Shown: positions 15,884 to 24,167, counted from the first letter of the stretch. The stretch is DNA of 34,165 nt from Betaproteobacteria bacterium (GCA_016177575.1 JACOVA010000096.1:1-34165), one strand, 5' to 3'. Notes: generated by a model not told the origin, from the sequence alone. Made by a program: numbers and translations.

Positions 15884-15889
15884 TAAGAT
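15884..15889 (+). promoter_or_regulatory. Candidate -10 box of the diguanylate cyclase gene
   Basis: TAAGAT lies 7 nt before the ATG at 15897, so transcription would start at or next to the start codon. No ribosome site is visible, which agrees with a leaderless mRNA. No convincing -35 was seen. Confidence 0.4.
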
Positions 15890-15896
15890 TTCCCGC

Positions 15897-17651
15897 ATGC
15901 TGCGCGCGCTCGCGCTCGCCGTCCTGCTTGGCTGCGCCGGCGCATCGCGCGGCGATGCGCCGCTTGCGCCGCTGCCCGGACCCGAGGGCGTCGCTCGCAT
16001 CGGCCTGCATGTCGAGCTGCTCGAGGACCCGGCGGGCGCGCTCTCGCTCGAGCAGGTGCGGCGCGCGGAGACCGCGGCGCGCTTCGTGCGCAGCCGGTCC
16101 GCGACCCCGAACTTCGGCTATACGCGCTCGGCGTGGTGGCTGCGCTTCCGCCTGCCGGCGGCGTCGCGGCCGGGCGAGGAGCTGCTGCTCGAGGTGCGCT
16201 TCCCGAGCATCGACCGGCTGGACTTCTTCGCGCCGCAGGGCGCGGGTTGGCGCCAGATGCGCGCCGGCGATACGCTGCCCTGGGACGCGCGCGAGGTCAA
16301 GCGCCGCAGCCACGTATTCCGCTTCACGCTGCCGCAGTCTCCCGGGACGCACGAGTTCTACCTGCGCGCTTCCTCTGCCGGCGTGCTCACGGTGCCGCTG
16401 CACCTCTGGCGGCCGGAGCCCTTCGAGCGCAGCGACCGCCAGACCCAGCTGCTGTTGGGACTGTTCTACGGCCTGGTCGCCGCGCTCGCCCTGTACAACG
16501 CGATGCTGTACTTCTCGGTGCGCGACCGCGCCTATCTGTACTACGTGGCCTATGCGGCTGCGTTCGGAACCTTCCTGCTCGCGTTCGACGGCCTGGCATT
16601 CGAGTACCTGTGGCCCGAGAGCGTCTGGTGGGCCAACCATGGCCTGGCGACCGCCCTGGCGCTTACGCTCGCCTTCGGGACCCTGTTCGCCTCGCGCTTC
16701 CTCGACATGGCGCGCACCGCGCCGCGCGGCCGGCGGCTGATGCAGCTGCTCTCGGGCAGCGGCGCGGTGCTGGCGATTCTCGCCGCCAGCGGCTGGCTGC
16801 TCGAGTACGGCGTCATCCTGCGGACCCTTTCGGTGCTCGGGCTGGCGGCGGCGGCCGTCGCCATCTACGTCGGCGTGCGCGCGCTCGCGCTCGGCTACCG
16901 TCCGGCGCGCTTCTTCCTGCTCGCCTGGGGCGCGCTGCTCGCTTTCATCGCGCTCGGTGCGCTGCGCAATTTCGCGCTGGTGCCGTCGACCTTCGCCACG
17001 GTCTACGGCCTGCACATCGGCTTCGCGCTCGACGTGCTGCTGCTGTCGTTCGCACTGGCCGACCGCATCAACTCGCTCGAGCTCGCGACTGCCGCGGCGC
17101 AGGCCGAAGTCCGCGAGCGCGACCGGCGGGTCGAGCGGCTGCGCCACATGGCGCAGCACGATTCGCTCACCGGCCTGCCGAACCGGGTGTCGATGCAGCA
17201 GCGCCTCGCGCTTGCGATCGAGCTCGCCAAGCGCAATCGCAAGAAGCTCGCGGTGATGATGGTGGACCTCGACGGCTTCAAGCGCCTCAACGACGAGCGC
17301 GGCCATATCTTCGGCGACCATGCGCTCAGCTCGATCGCCGGGCGTCTGCGCACCAGCGTGCGCGGCTCGGACACCGTGGCGCGCTACGGCGGCGACGAGT
17401 TCGTGGTGCTCGCCGGCGAGCTCGACCGCGGCGAGGACGTCGGCTACATCGCCGAGAAGATCGCCGACATGGTGAGCCTCCCGCTCGCGGTCGACGGCGT
17501 CACCGAGCGCGTCACCTGCTCGATCGGCATCAGCCTCTATCCCGACGACGCCCGGGACGGCGAGGCGCTGATCGAGCGCGCCGACCGCGCCATGTACGCG
17601 GCCAAGAACGCGAAGATCCCGCAGCGCTACGCCTTCTTCAGCGCGGCATAG
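15897..17651 (+). CDS. Membrane diguanylate cyclase, 7TMR-DISM + GGDEF
   Basis: A 584-residue sensor that makes cyclic di-GMP from two GTP. A signal peptide (MLRALALAVLLGCAGASRGD) leads to a periplasmic 7TMR-DISM extracellular domain (about 25-180; FGYTRSAWWLRFRL). Seven hydrophobic segments follow (about 185-385), then a short coiled coil (about 390-420) and a GGDEF domain (HDSLTGLPNR, VDLDGFKRLND). The active-site motif is intact (GGDEF, residues 498-502), and RGSD at 489-492 is a correctly spaced RxxD product-inhibition site. The periplasmic domain probably senses a small ligand such as a carbohydrate. It is divergent from the quinone oxidoreductase. Its end overlaps the convergent dehydratase gene by 14 bases. 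Confidence 0.93.
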   Translation: MLRALALAVLLGCAGASRGDAPLAPLPGPEGVARIGLHVELLEDPAGALSLEQVRRAETAARFVRSRSATPNFGYTRSAWWLRFRLPAASRPGEELLLEVRFPSIDRLDFFAPQGAGWRQMRAGDTLPWDAREVKRRSHVFRFTLPQSPGTHEFYLRASSAGVLTVPLHLWRPEPFERSDRQTQLLLGLFYGLVAALALYNAMLYFSVRDRAYLYYVAYAAAFGTFLLAFDGLAFEYLWPESVWWANHGLATALALTLAFGTLFASRFLDMARTAPRGRRLMQLLSGSGAVLAILAASGWLLEYGVILRTLSVLGLAAAAVAIYVGVRALALGYRPARFFLLAWGALLAFIALGALRNFALVPSTFATVYGLHIGFALDVLLLSFALADRINSLELATAAAQAEVRERDRRVERLRHMAQHDSLTGLPNRVSMQQRLALAIELAKRNRKKLAVMMVDLDGFKRLNDERGHIFGDHALSSIAGRLRTSVRGSDTVARYGGDEFVVLAGELDRGEDVGYIAEKIADMVSLPLAVDGVTERVTCSIGISLYPDDARDGEALIERADRAMYAAKNAKIPQRYAFFSAA

Positions 17652-18603
17652 CGAGCAGGCGGGTGGCCGCCCAGGCGAGGTCGACGTTGCCGCCCGAGAT
17701 CACGACGCCGACGCGCTTGCCCGCGGCGTCGAGCTTTTTCTCCAGCAGCGCGCAGGCGGCGAGCGCGCCCGTCGGCTCGACCACGATCTTCATCCGCTCC
17801 CAGAGCAGGAACATCGCCTTGAGCAGCTCGTCGTCGGTGACCGTGAGCATGTCGTCGACGTGGCGCATCACCAGCGGGAAAGTGATCCTGCCAAGCGAGG
17901 GCGTGCGCGCCCCGTCGGCGATCGTCTCGGGATTGCGCACCGTGTGCAAGGTCTTGGTGTGGAACGAGCGCGTCGCATCGTCGCCCGTGGCGGGCTCGAC
18001 GCCGACCACGCGGCAGCTCGCGTTGAGGTGCTTGGCCGCGATGGCGCAGCCGGAAAGCAGGCCGCCGCCGCCGCAGGGGACGAGCAGCACGTCGAGCAGG
18101 CCCGCGTCCTCGATCAGCTCCTTCGCCGCGGTGCCCTGCCCGGCGATGATGTGCGGGTGGTCGTAGGGCGGAATGACGCTCAGGCCGCGCTCGGCGGCCA
18201 GCTTGTGGGCCAGCTCGTCGCGGGCGGCGGATTTCGGGTCGTAGGTGACGATCTCGGCGCCGTAGCCGCGCGTCGCCTCGAGCTTCACGCGCGGGGCATC
18301 CTCGGGCATGACGATGGTCGCCGGCACGCCCAGCATCCTGCCTGCGAGCGCGACCGCCTGCGCGTGATTGCCGGAGGAGTAGGCGATCACGCCACGGCGC
18401 TTCTGCTGCGCGGAGAGCTGCGACAGCGCGTTGTAGGCGCCGCGGAACTTGAACGCGCCCATGCGCTGGAAGTTCTCGCATTTGAAGAACACCGTCGCGC
18501 CGGTGCGCGCGTCGACCTGCGACGAGGCGAGCACCGGAGTGCGCTTGGCGTGCGCGCGGATGCGCTCGTGGGCGCGCGCAACGTCGTCGAACGTCACGTC
18601 CAT
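17638..18603 (-). CDS. Serine/threonine (or 3-hydroxyaspartate) ammonia-lyase, PLP fold II
   Basis: A 321-residue PLP enzyme. CENFQRMGAFKFRGAYNAL holds the PLP lysine, SSGNHAQAVA binds the substrate carboxylate, PCGGGGLLSG the cofactor phosphate, and ISGGNVDL ends the active site. It lacks the C-terminal ACT domain of biosynthetic threonine deaminase. The length matches serine racemase, catabolic threonine dehydratase and threo-3-hydroxyaspartate ammonia-lyase, which cannot be separated by eye. The ATG at 18603 lies inside the end of the haloalkane dehalogenase gene (10-nt overlap), so they share a transcript. Confidence 0.88.
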   Translation of the reverse strand: MDVTFDDVARAHERIRAHAKRTPVLASSQVDARTGATVFFKCENFQRMGAFKFRGAYNALSQLSAQQKRRGVIAYSSGNHAQAVALAGRMLGVPATIVMPEDAPRVKLEATRGYGAEIVTYDPKSAARDELAHKLAAERGLSVIPPYDHPHIIAGQGTAAKELIEDAGLLDVLLVPCGGGGLLSGCAIAAKHLNASCRVVGVEPATGDDATRSFHTKTLHTVRNPETIADGARTPSLGRITFPLVMRHVDDMLTVTDDELLKAMFLLWERMKIVVEPTGALAACALLEKKLDAAGKRVGVVISGGNVDLAWAATRLLAMPR

Positions 18604-19481
18604 CGTGCGAGCGCTGCGCGCGCGACGTCCTCTCCCCACTCCTGCAGGAAATGGCCGCCTTCGGCGTGGATCCAGGGCTGCGGGCAGCCGCGGATGATGT
18701 TGCGCAGCGCCCGCATCACCGGCGGCCCGAGCACCGGATCCTTGGCGCCGATCGCCATGAAGGACTCTCCCTTCCAGGCGCTCGCGAGCCAGTCGCGCGC
18801 CTGGCGCGAGAGCGCGGCGCCCGGCGCATCCGGCCGATCGGGAACGAGGTTCGGAAAACGGCGCACGCCCGCCTTGGACGCCGCATCCGGAAACGGCGCC
18901 TCGTAGGCGGCCGCTTCTGCAGGGGTCAGGTGCGGGCAGGTGCGCGCGAGCAGCTTGCCGCAATCGATTGCCGGATTCTTGTTGACGTAGGCGCGCCAGG
19001 CGAGGAAGCCCTCGCTCAGGGGCACGTCGCCCGTGCCGAGCGCGGTATTCATCACGAGCAGGCGCTCGAAGCGCTCGGGCATTTCCATCGGCAGCGTCAG
19101 CCCGAGCAGGCCGCCCCAGTCTTGAACCGCCAGAGTCACGTTTTTCAAGTCGAGTTCTTCAAGCAGGTGGAGAAGAAAATCCCGATGCATTGAGAAGCTG
19201 TAGAAATCCTCTTCTTCGGGTTTGTCGGATCTGCCGAAGCCGATGAAGTCGGGCGCGACCACCCGGTAGCCGGCGGCCAGGAACGGCGGCATCATCCTGC
19301 GATACAGATAGCTCCAGGTCGGCTCGCCGTGCAGGCAGAGCAGCGTCGGAAAGGAGCGCCCGTCGGCGCGCCGGCCCCCGCCTTCGTCGAGGTAGTGCGC
19401 GCGCAGCCCGCGCCATTCGAGATAGCGCGGCGCCCACGCAAATCCGGGCAGGTTGGCGAACCGTTCGTCGGGCGTGCGCAT
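18594..19481 (-). CDS. Haloalkane dehalogenase, HLD-I type alpha/beta hydrolase
   Basis: A 295-residue alpha/beta hydrolase. MRTPDERFANLPGFAWAPRY is the characteristic N-terminus of DhlA-like (HLD-I) enzymes. CLHGEPTWSYLYRR forms the oxyanion region, VQDWGGLLGLTLP has the nucleophilic Asp and a halide-holding Trp, GAKDPVLG the acidic triad residue, and AEGGHFLQEWGE the catalytic His. All triad parts are present, so it should be an active hydrolase; natural substrates of such chromosomal members are mostly unknown. The ATG at 19481 is favoured over 19505, which would overlap the divergent gene. TACAAT lies 6 nt upstream of 19481, suggesting a leaderless mRNA. Confidence 0.88.
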   Translation of the reverse strand: MRTPDERFANLPGFAWAPRYLEWRGLRAHYLDEGGGRRADGRSFPTLLCLHGEPTWSYLYRRMMPPFLAAGYRVVAPDFIGFGRSDKPEEEDFYSFSMHRDFLLHLLEELDLKNVTLAVQDWGGLLGLTLPMEMPERFERLLVMNTALGTGDVPLSEGFLAWRAYVNKNPAIDCGKLLARTCPHLTPAEAAAYEAPFPDAASKAGVRRFPNLVPDRPDAPGAALSRQARDWLASAWKGESFMAIGAKDPVLGPPVMRALRNIIRGCPQPWIHAEGGHFLQEWGEDVARAALARWT

Positions 19482-19487
19482 GCGCCG

Positions 19488-19497
19488 ATTGTAGAAT
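19488..19497. promoter_or_regulatory. Overlapping divergent -10 boxes
   Basis: ATTGTAGAAT carries TAGAAT on the plus strand (19492-19497) and TACAAT on the minus strand (19493-19488), sharing two bases. Each is one mismatch from TATAAT and lies exactly 6 nt from its ATG (19504 plus, 19481 minus). The whole intergenic gap is 22 bases. No ribosome sites fit in it. Confidence 0.55.
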
Positions 19498-19503
19498 GGC
19501 CCC

Positions 19504-20313
19504 ATGGACTACTCCAGGTACAAAGACCTCAAAGTGCGCCGGCTCGAGCCCGGCATCCTCGAGCTGGTGATGGGCGAGGAGGGCGGCAAGCTCTCGACCG
19601 CCACCGCCCGCCTGCACAAGGAGCTGGCCGACATCTGGCTCGACATCGACCGCGATCCGGAGACGCGGGTGGCGATCCTGCGCGGCGCGGGCAAGGGCTT
19701 CTCGGCGGGCGGCGACCTCGCCATGGTGGAGCAGATCACGCAGGACTTCGAGGCGCGCGCGCGCGTCTGGCGCGAAGCGCGCGACCTGGTCTACAACCTC
19801 ATCAACTGCTCGAAGATGGTGGTGTCGGCCATGCACGGCCCGGCGGTGGGCGCGGGCCTGGTGGCGGGACTGCTGGCCGACGTCTCGATCGCGGCGAAGA
19901 ACGCGCGCATCATCGACGGCCACACGCGCCTGGGCGTCGCCGCGGGCGACCACGCCGCGATCGTCTGGCCGCTGCTGTGCGGCATGGCGAAGGCGAAGTA
20001 TTACCTGCTGTTGTGCGAGCAGGTGTCGGGCGAGGAAGCCGAGCGGATTGGGTTGATCTCAATGGCTTGTGAACAAGATCAACTCAATGGAAAAGCGCTT
20101 GAGGTTGCGCGCAAGCTCGCCGCGGGCGCGCAGACCGCGCTGCGCTGGACCAAGTACAGCCTCAACAACTGGCTGCGCCTGGCCGGCCCGAGCTTCGACG
20201 CGTCGCTCGCGCTCGAGATGCTCGGCTTCACCGGCCCCGAGGCGAAGGAAGGCGTCGCCTCGCTGCGCGAGAAGAGGCAGCCGTCTTTCCCGCCGGAGCC
20301 GAAGGACTTCTAG
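19504..20313 (+). CDS. Enoyl-CoA hydratase/isomerase family protein
   Basis: A 269-residue crotonase-fold protein. [18 protein letters not shown] is the first oxyanion segment and [20 protein letters not shown] the second. In the catalytic stretch [20 protein letters not shown], Asp stands near where enoyl-CoA hydratase has its second glutamate. The exact reaction is therefore uncertain: hydratase, isomerase or hydrolase. The ATG at 19504 is only 22 nt from the divergent dehalogenase start, and TAGAAT lies 6 nt before it. The stop forms a shared CTAG with the convergent 124-aa gene. Confidence 0.88.
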   Translation: MDYSRYKDLKVRRLEPGILELVMGEEGGKLSTATARLHKELADIWLDIDRDPETRVAILRGAGKGFSAGGDLAMVEQITQDFEARARVWREARDLVYNLINCSKMVVSAMHGPAVGAGLVAGLLADVSIAAKNARIIDGHTRLGVAAGDHAAIVWPLLCGMAKAKYYLLLCEQVSGEEAERIGLISMACEQDQLNGKALEVARKLAAGAQTALRWTKYSLNNWLRLAGPSFDASLALEMLGFTGPEAKEGVASLREKRQPSFPPEPKDF

Positions 20314-20684
20314 GCGGGGGGCTTGCTGAAGTCGAGCGTGGTGGTCGAGGCGAGCGCAGGCGGCGATTCGCCCGCAGGCGCAGCCGCTGCCGGTGCAGGC
20401 GCGGGCGCCGCGGCCGCGCCCGAGAACAACCGCTCGAGGTCGCGCACCACCGCGGCAGGATCCGGCGGAACGCGCCCCTGCGTGGTCAGCAGGATGCGCA
20501 CCGGGAGGTCGATCAGCGTGGGCTCGGGATGATCGCGCAGGTGCGCGAGATTCTGCAGCTGCGGCAGGATGTGCTGCGTCTTCACGCCGCCCATGGCGCT
20601 CTCCAGCCCGAGGATCAACGCAGATTGGGCGCGCGCGATGCCGATCAGCAGCTCGGCGAGTTGTTGCATCGAGGGTTGCGCCAT
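20310..20684 (-). CDS. Hypothetical 124-aa protein with Ala/Pro-rich tail
   Basis: I do not recognise a family. Residues 1-90 look like a small helical domain ([20 protein letters not shown], then [20 protein letters not shown]). The tail from about 90 is a low-complexity Ala/Pro run ending in TLDFSKPPA. It has no signal peptide or cysteine. It is likely real because AGAAGGAGGT, an almost full anti-SD match, lies 6 nt before the ATG. Its stop shares CTAG with the enoyl-CoA hydratase gene. Confidence 0.7.
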   Translation of the reverse strand: MAQPSMQQLAELLIGIARAQSALILGLESAMGGVKTQHILPQLQNLAHLRDHPEPTLIDLPVRILLTTQGRVPPDPAAVVRDLERLFSGAAAAPAPAPAAAAPAGESPPALASTTTLDFSKPPA

Positions 20685-20725
20685 GACGGACCTCCTTCTG
20701 CGCCGATGGTAACATCGGCCGCTGC

Positions 20726-21226
20726 ATGGTGAAACGTGCGCTGCTTGCGCTCGCGCTGCTGCTCGCCGGCGCGGTCGCGGGCGTTGCGCTGCACGTCGTC
20801 ACCGCGGCCGGAGACACCGTGTTTTCCTGGAGGCGCCCGGACAATCTCGGCGTGAAGGACGGCAGGCTGGCGCGCTGCAAGCGCTCGCCCAACTGCGTCT
20901 CGAGCCAGGCGGACGCGGCCGACGCCGAGCACTACATCGCGCCGATCCCGTTCAAGGGCAACGCGCTCGAGGCGATGGCGGCGGCGCGCAAGGCGGTGGA
21001 AAGCATGCAGCGCGCCACCGTCATCCGCCACCAGGCCGGCTACCTCTACGCCGAGTTCCGCAGCAAGCTGATGCGCTTCGTCGACGACGTCGAGCTCGCC
21101 TTCGACGACAAGGCCGGCCTGATCCACGTGCGCTCGGCCTCGCGCCTCGGCCGGCGCGACTTCGGCGTCAACCGCGCGCGCATCGAGGCCCTGCGCGCAC
21201 GCATCGAAGGCCGGATCAAGTCCTAG
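20726..21226 (+). CDS. DUF1499 domain protein, membrane-anchored or exported
   Basis: A 166-residue protein. Residues 1-24 (MVKRALLALALLLAGAVAGV) are a signal peptide or single anchor. The DUF1499 core follows: CKRSPNCVSSQADAAD, then FRSKLMRFVDDVELAFD and VRSASRLGRRDFGVNRARIE. The two Cys in the CKRSPNC motif are typical of the family. Function is unknown. TAACAT 10 nt before the ATG may be a -10 box. A large hairpin follows the stop. Confidence 0.85.
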   Translation: MVKRALLALALLLAGAVAGVALHVVTAAGDTVFSWRRPDNLGVKDGRLARCKRSPNCVSSQADAADAEHYIAPIPFKGNALEAMAAARKAVESMQRATVIRHQAGYLYAEFRSKLMRFVDDVELAFDDKAGLIHVRSASRLGRRDFGVNRARIEALRARIEGRIKS

Positions 21227-21280
21227 AAAAACAGGGACGGACCACGTCTTTCCGTTCTGCAGAAAAACGTGGTCGGTCCC
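21227..21280 (-). terminator. Long hairpin terminator, REP-like
   Basis: GGGACGGACCACGT (21234-21247) pairs with ACGTGGTCGGTCCC (21267-21280), 14 bp with one mismatch. On the minus strand the stem is followed by TG and then TTTTT, a good intrinsic terminator for the EEP gene. The loop contains the palindrome TTCTGCAGAA. It separates two convergent genes and so may also end the DUF1499 transcript. Confidence 0.7.
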
Positions 21281-21284
21281 GGAT

Positions 21285-22115
21285 TCAGTCTCTGAAGCGA
21301 ACGATCACCGGCTGGTGATCGGAGACCCGTGTATCCGCGTTCACCTCGACCGAGGCAACGCGCGCCGACAGGTCCCTGCTCACGAACACGAAGTCGCAGC
21401 AGTACGGCGTCTCGCCGTGCTCCCGATCGTGCACGCAAAAGGTGGGCGGATGCGCCGCGGCCGGATGCGCCAGCGTCCATGCGTCGGTATAGATCTGTCG
21501 CAGCCTTGCCACGAGCGGATCCTCCGGGCGCATGTTGAAGTCCCCCGTCAGGATCGAGGATGCGGGGCGGGGGAAGGGCTGGAACGGACCGGACGAGTAG
21601 GTGGTCGCCGGCTTCGCTTTCGCATGAAGATTTCTTTCCGATTCAAGATCGCAAATGCGTTCCACCTGAGCTGAACGCTGCGCGGCCGAGTAGTACTCCA
21701 GGTGCGTCGTCGTGACGCTGACCAGGCCCCAGGGCGCCTCGATCACCGCCTCGAGCGCGATGCGCGGCATGCTCGGCTCGCCGGGCTCGGGCGGCCAAGG
21801 CAGCGAATGGCGCAGCACCTGGCGCACCGGCAGGCGCGACAGGACCAGGTTGCCGAAGCGTCGCCTGCCGCCGCTCGCGTCGTGGACATCGACCGCGCAG
21901 GCGAAATGCGCGCTGTAGCCGCGAAACTGGCTTGCCAGCAGCTCGGGCTGGTTTTCTCCGGAGCTTCCCGCGAGCGCCGAAAAATTCGCCGCAACCTCCT
22001 GAAAGCAGCAGATATCCGGGTCGCACAGCTCCGCCGCGGCGAGCGCCACGCGCGCCGGGTCGACGCGCCCGTCGACGCCGCGGCACCACTGGATGTTCCA
22101 GGTGATCAGCTTCAC
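21285..22115 (-). CDS. Endonuclease/exonuclease/phosphatase family hydrolase
   Basis: A 276-residue Mg-dependent phosphodiesterase/phosphatase fold. LITWNIQWCRG starts the domain, CCFQEVAANF has the metal-binding Glu, TTHLEYYS a conserved His, LTGDFNMRPEDP the Asp-Asn pair, and SDHQPVIVRF the catalytic Asp-His. It could act on nucleic acids, phosphoinositide-like lipids or other phosphodiesters; family members are diverse. No signal peptide is seen. The GTG at 22115 starts VKLITWN, the usual N-terminus. A longer frame from ATG 22163 would overlap the divergent gene. Confidence 0.85.
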   Translation of the reverse strand: MKLITWNIQWCRGVDGRVDPARVALAAAELCDPDICCFQEVAANFSALAGSSGENQPELLASQFRGYSAHFACAVDVHDASGGRRRFGNLVLSRLPVRQVLRHSLPWPPEPGEPSMPRIALEAVIEAPWGLVSVTTTHLEYYSAAQRSAQVERICDLESERNLHAKAKPATTYSSGPFQPFPRPASSILTGDFNMRPEDPLVARLRQIYTDAWTLAHPAAAHPPTFCVHDREHGETPYCCDFVFVSRDLSARVASVEVNADTRVSDHQPVIVRFRD

Positions 22116-22153
22116 AATAGGCAGCGTGGGGGCACCATGACAGGGAGGTCGCC

Positions 22154-23146
22154 ATGATCGCACGCCTGCTGTCGCTGTTCGTCGCGCTCGCCGCGCTCGC
22201 CGGGCCAGCCGCCGCGCAGGAGAAGGCCAAGCCGAACGGCGAAGCCGACGAGACGCTCTCGGCGATCGTGCGCGTGAAGGCGAAGATCGTCCCCAACGCG
22301 CGCAGCCTGCAGAGCCTCGGTCCGCTGCGCGAGGGCTCCGGCGTTCTGGTGCGCGAGGGCTACGTCGCGACCATCGGCTACCTGGTGATCGAGGCCGAGA
22401 CGATCGAGGTCACCGGCGCCGACGGCAAATCGATCCCCGCCGCGCTCGCCGGCTACGATCACGCGAGCGGCTTCGGGGTGCTCAGGCTGCTCGCGCCGCT
22501 CGCCGGCAAGCCGCTGCCGCTCGGCGATTCGCGCGCGCTCGCCGAGCGCGCGCCGGTGATGGCGGCGAGCTACGGCGGCGAGGGCGTGAGCCTGGTGTAC
22601 GTGGTATCGCGCCGGCCGTTCTCGGGCAGCTGGGAATATCTGCTCGATTCGGCGATCTTCACCTACCCTCCCGTGATGAACTGGTCGGGCGCCTCCCTCA
22701 TCAGCGCCAAGGGCGAGCTGCTCGGCGTGGGCTCGCTGATCGTCGGCGATGCCGCAGGCGGCGGCACGCAATCGCCGGGCAACATGTTCGTGCCGGTGGA
22801 GCTGCTCAAGCCGATCCTCGAGGATCTGATCGCGCGCGGCAGGGCTGCCGGCCCGGTGCGGCCGTGGCTGGGCGTCAACACCGAGGAGATGCGCGGGCGC
22901 CTGTTCGTGACGCGCGTTTCGCCCGAAGGGCCCGCGGAGCGGGCGGGAATGAAGAGCGGCGACATCGTGGTTGCAGTCGGCGACGAGGAGGTCTCCTCGC
23001 TCGCCGACTTCTACCGCAAGATCTGGCTGCGCGGCGCGGCGGGCGTCGAAGTGCCGCTGCGTGTATTGCAGGGCGTGCAGCTGAAGGACGTGACGGTCCG
23101 ATCGATCGACCGGCTGGAGTACTTCCGCATCAAGCCCAGCTACTGA
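22154..23146 (+). CDS. HtrA/DegP-like protein with degenerate protease site, PDZ domain
   Basis: A 330-residue protein with a signal peptide (MIARLLSLFVALAALAG, cut after about AAAQ), so it is probably periplasmic. A trypsin-like domain (about 35-230) aligns with DegS: GSGVLVREGYVATIGYLV, then YDHASGFGVLRLL, then NWSGASLISAKGELLGV. The catalytic His is replaced by Tyr76 and the Asp by Gly106, while Ser178 remains, so it should not be an active protease. A PDZ domain follows (about 235-325; PWLGVNTEE, GDIVVAVGDEEVSS). It may be a chaperone, sensor or decoy. GGGAGGT lies close before the ATG. Confidence 0.85.
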   Translation: MIARLLSLFVALAALAGPAAAQEKAKPNGEADETLSAIVRVKAKIVPNARSLQSLGPLREGSGVLVREGYVATIGYLVIEAETIEVTGADGKSIPAALAGYDHASGFGVLRLLAPLAGKPLPLGDSRALAERAPVMAASYGGEGVSLVYVVSRRPFSGSWEYLLDSAIFTYPPVMNWSGASLISAKGELLGVGSLIVGDAAGGGTQSPGNMFVPVELLKPILEDLIARGRAAGPVRPWLGVNTEEMRGRLFVTRVSPEGPAERAGMKSGDIVVAVGDEEVSSLADFYRKIWLRGAAGVEVPLRVLQGVQLKDVTVRSIDRLEYFRIKPSY

Positions 23147-24127
23147 CTAGCGGATCACCAGATCCCTGGGATAGGGCTCGACGCCGTTCTTCAGTGTCGA
23201 GGGCGGCGTGCGGCGCAGCATGCGCGTGCTCGGCGCATCGGCCACCGCCTGCGCGTAGCGCACGTTCTTCTGCATCTCCTCGAGGTACAGGTTCTGCCCG
23301 CGGAAATGGCGCTCGGCGTACTCGTAGGCGCGCGCGAGCTGCAGATCGAGGCGCTTGGCGGCGTTCATGTAGAAGCCGGGCGTCTTGCGCACCAGGTCGT
23401 CGCCCGAGCTGAACAGCACCTGCGTCTTGCCGCCGGGGAGCTTCCTGCGCGTGAGCCCCCCGAGCACGAACTCCGGGTACAGCCGGTCGCGGCATTTCTC
23501 GAGGTAGCAGCGGTCGGCCATCTGGGCGATGATGTCGGCAGTGCCGAGCATGTGGCCGACGCGGCGCAACAGTGTGTCGTTGACCGGGATCGTCTCGGCC
23601 GGGCGCTCGTAGCCGGTGTAATGCACCAGCGTCGCGCCCACCTTCGCATAGCGCCTCAAGCCGATACGCGGCAGGTAGTGGTGCAGGTGCCGCGATCCGC
23701 GCGAGACGTGGGTGATCGTGTATTCGGCTCCGTAGCGGTGACGGCGGTCGCCGCGCCGCCTCAGGTAGCCGAAATCGTGATACAGCGCGGTGACCACGCC
23801 GAGCGAGAAGCATGCAGCGGGCAGCGCGGGCGAGTCGCCAACGCGCGCGCGCGTTACTTCGCGGCTGCGCTCGTAGCCGTCCATCAGGCGCGCCATGGCG
23901 AGCGTGACGTCGAGCACGTGCTGGATATCGTGATACTCGGTGTCGCAGGGCAGGTACTGCGGGTGCTCGCCGCGGTACAGGCGCCCGAGATCGGCGAACG
24001 CGCGCTCGATCGCCCCCGCGGGCGTGCCGTCGTACAGCCCGCGGTACAGGCGCAGCACCTCCCCGGCAACCTGCTGCAGGTCGGTGGTGCGGATCCTGTC
24101 GGTGACGTCGTGATCGTTGCGACGCAT
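23147..24127 (-). CDS. HD-domain metal-dependent phosphohydrolase-like protein
   Basis: A 326-residue protein. YHDIQHVLDVTLAMA near residue 66, LYHDFGYLRR near 115 (the HD pair), and further His-rich segments (SRHLHHYLPR, HYTGYE) fit a metal-binding HD/PDEase-like fold. Substrate is unknown; HD proteins act on nucleotides and cyclic nucleotides. I start at ATG 24127 (MRRNDHDVTDR); the frame is open further upstream without homology. A TATAAT lies upstream. Its stop directly abuts the stop of the HtrA-like gene. Confidence 0.75.
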   Translation of the reverse strand: MRRNDHDVTDRIRTTDLQQVAGEVLRLYRGLYDGTPAGAIERAFADLGRLYRGEHPQYLPCDTEYHDIQHVLDVTLAMARLMDGYERSREVTRARVGDSPALPAACFSLGVVTALYHDFGYLRRRGDRRHRYGAEYTITHVSRGSRHLHHYLPRIGLRRYAKVGATLVHYTGYERPAETIPVNDTLLRRVGHMLGTADIIAQMADRCYLEKCRDRLYPEFVLGGLTRRKLPGGKTQVLFSSGDDLVRKTPGFYMNAAKRLDLQLARAYEYAERHFRGQNLYLEEMQKNVRYAQAVADAPSTRMLRRTPPSTLKNGVEPYPRDLVIR

Positions 24128-24161
24128 GGCGGCGCTGCGCCGTTCCCTTCCCCTGCGCAGT

Positions 24162-24167
24162 ATTATA
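24162..24167 (-). promoter_or_regulatory. -10 box of the HD-domain gene
   Basis: A perfect TATAAT on the minus strand, 34 bases before the ATG at 24127, would give a leader of about 28 nt. No clear -35 box was found 16-18 bases upstream. The stretch 24128-24294 otherwise holds only this and the ribosome site of the YdcH-like gene. Confidence 0.45.

Noticed and set aside
13545-17321. 1258-aa open frame on the minus strand
   Set aside because: It spans the LysR, oxidoreductase and cyclase genes, mostly in wrong frames. Only its last 75 codons (DUF2917) are real.
15897-17651. Degenerate GGDEF domain
   Set aside because: The motif is intact, with the RxxD inhibition site and supporting segments, so it is treated as an active cyclase.
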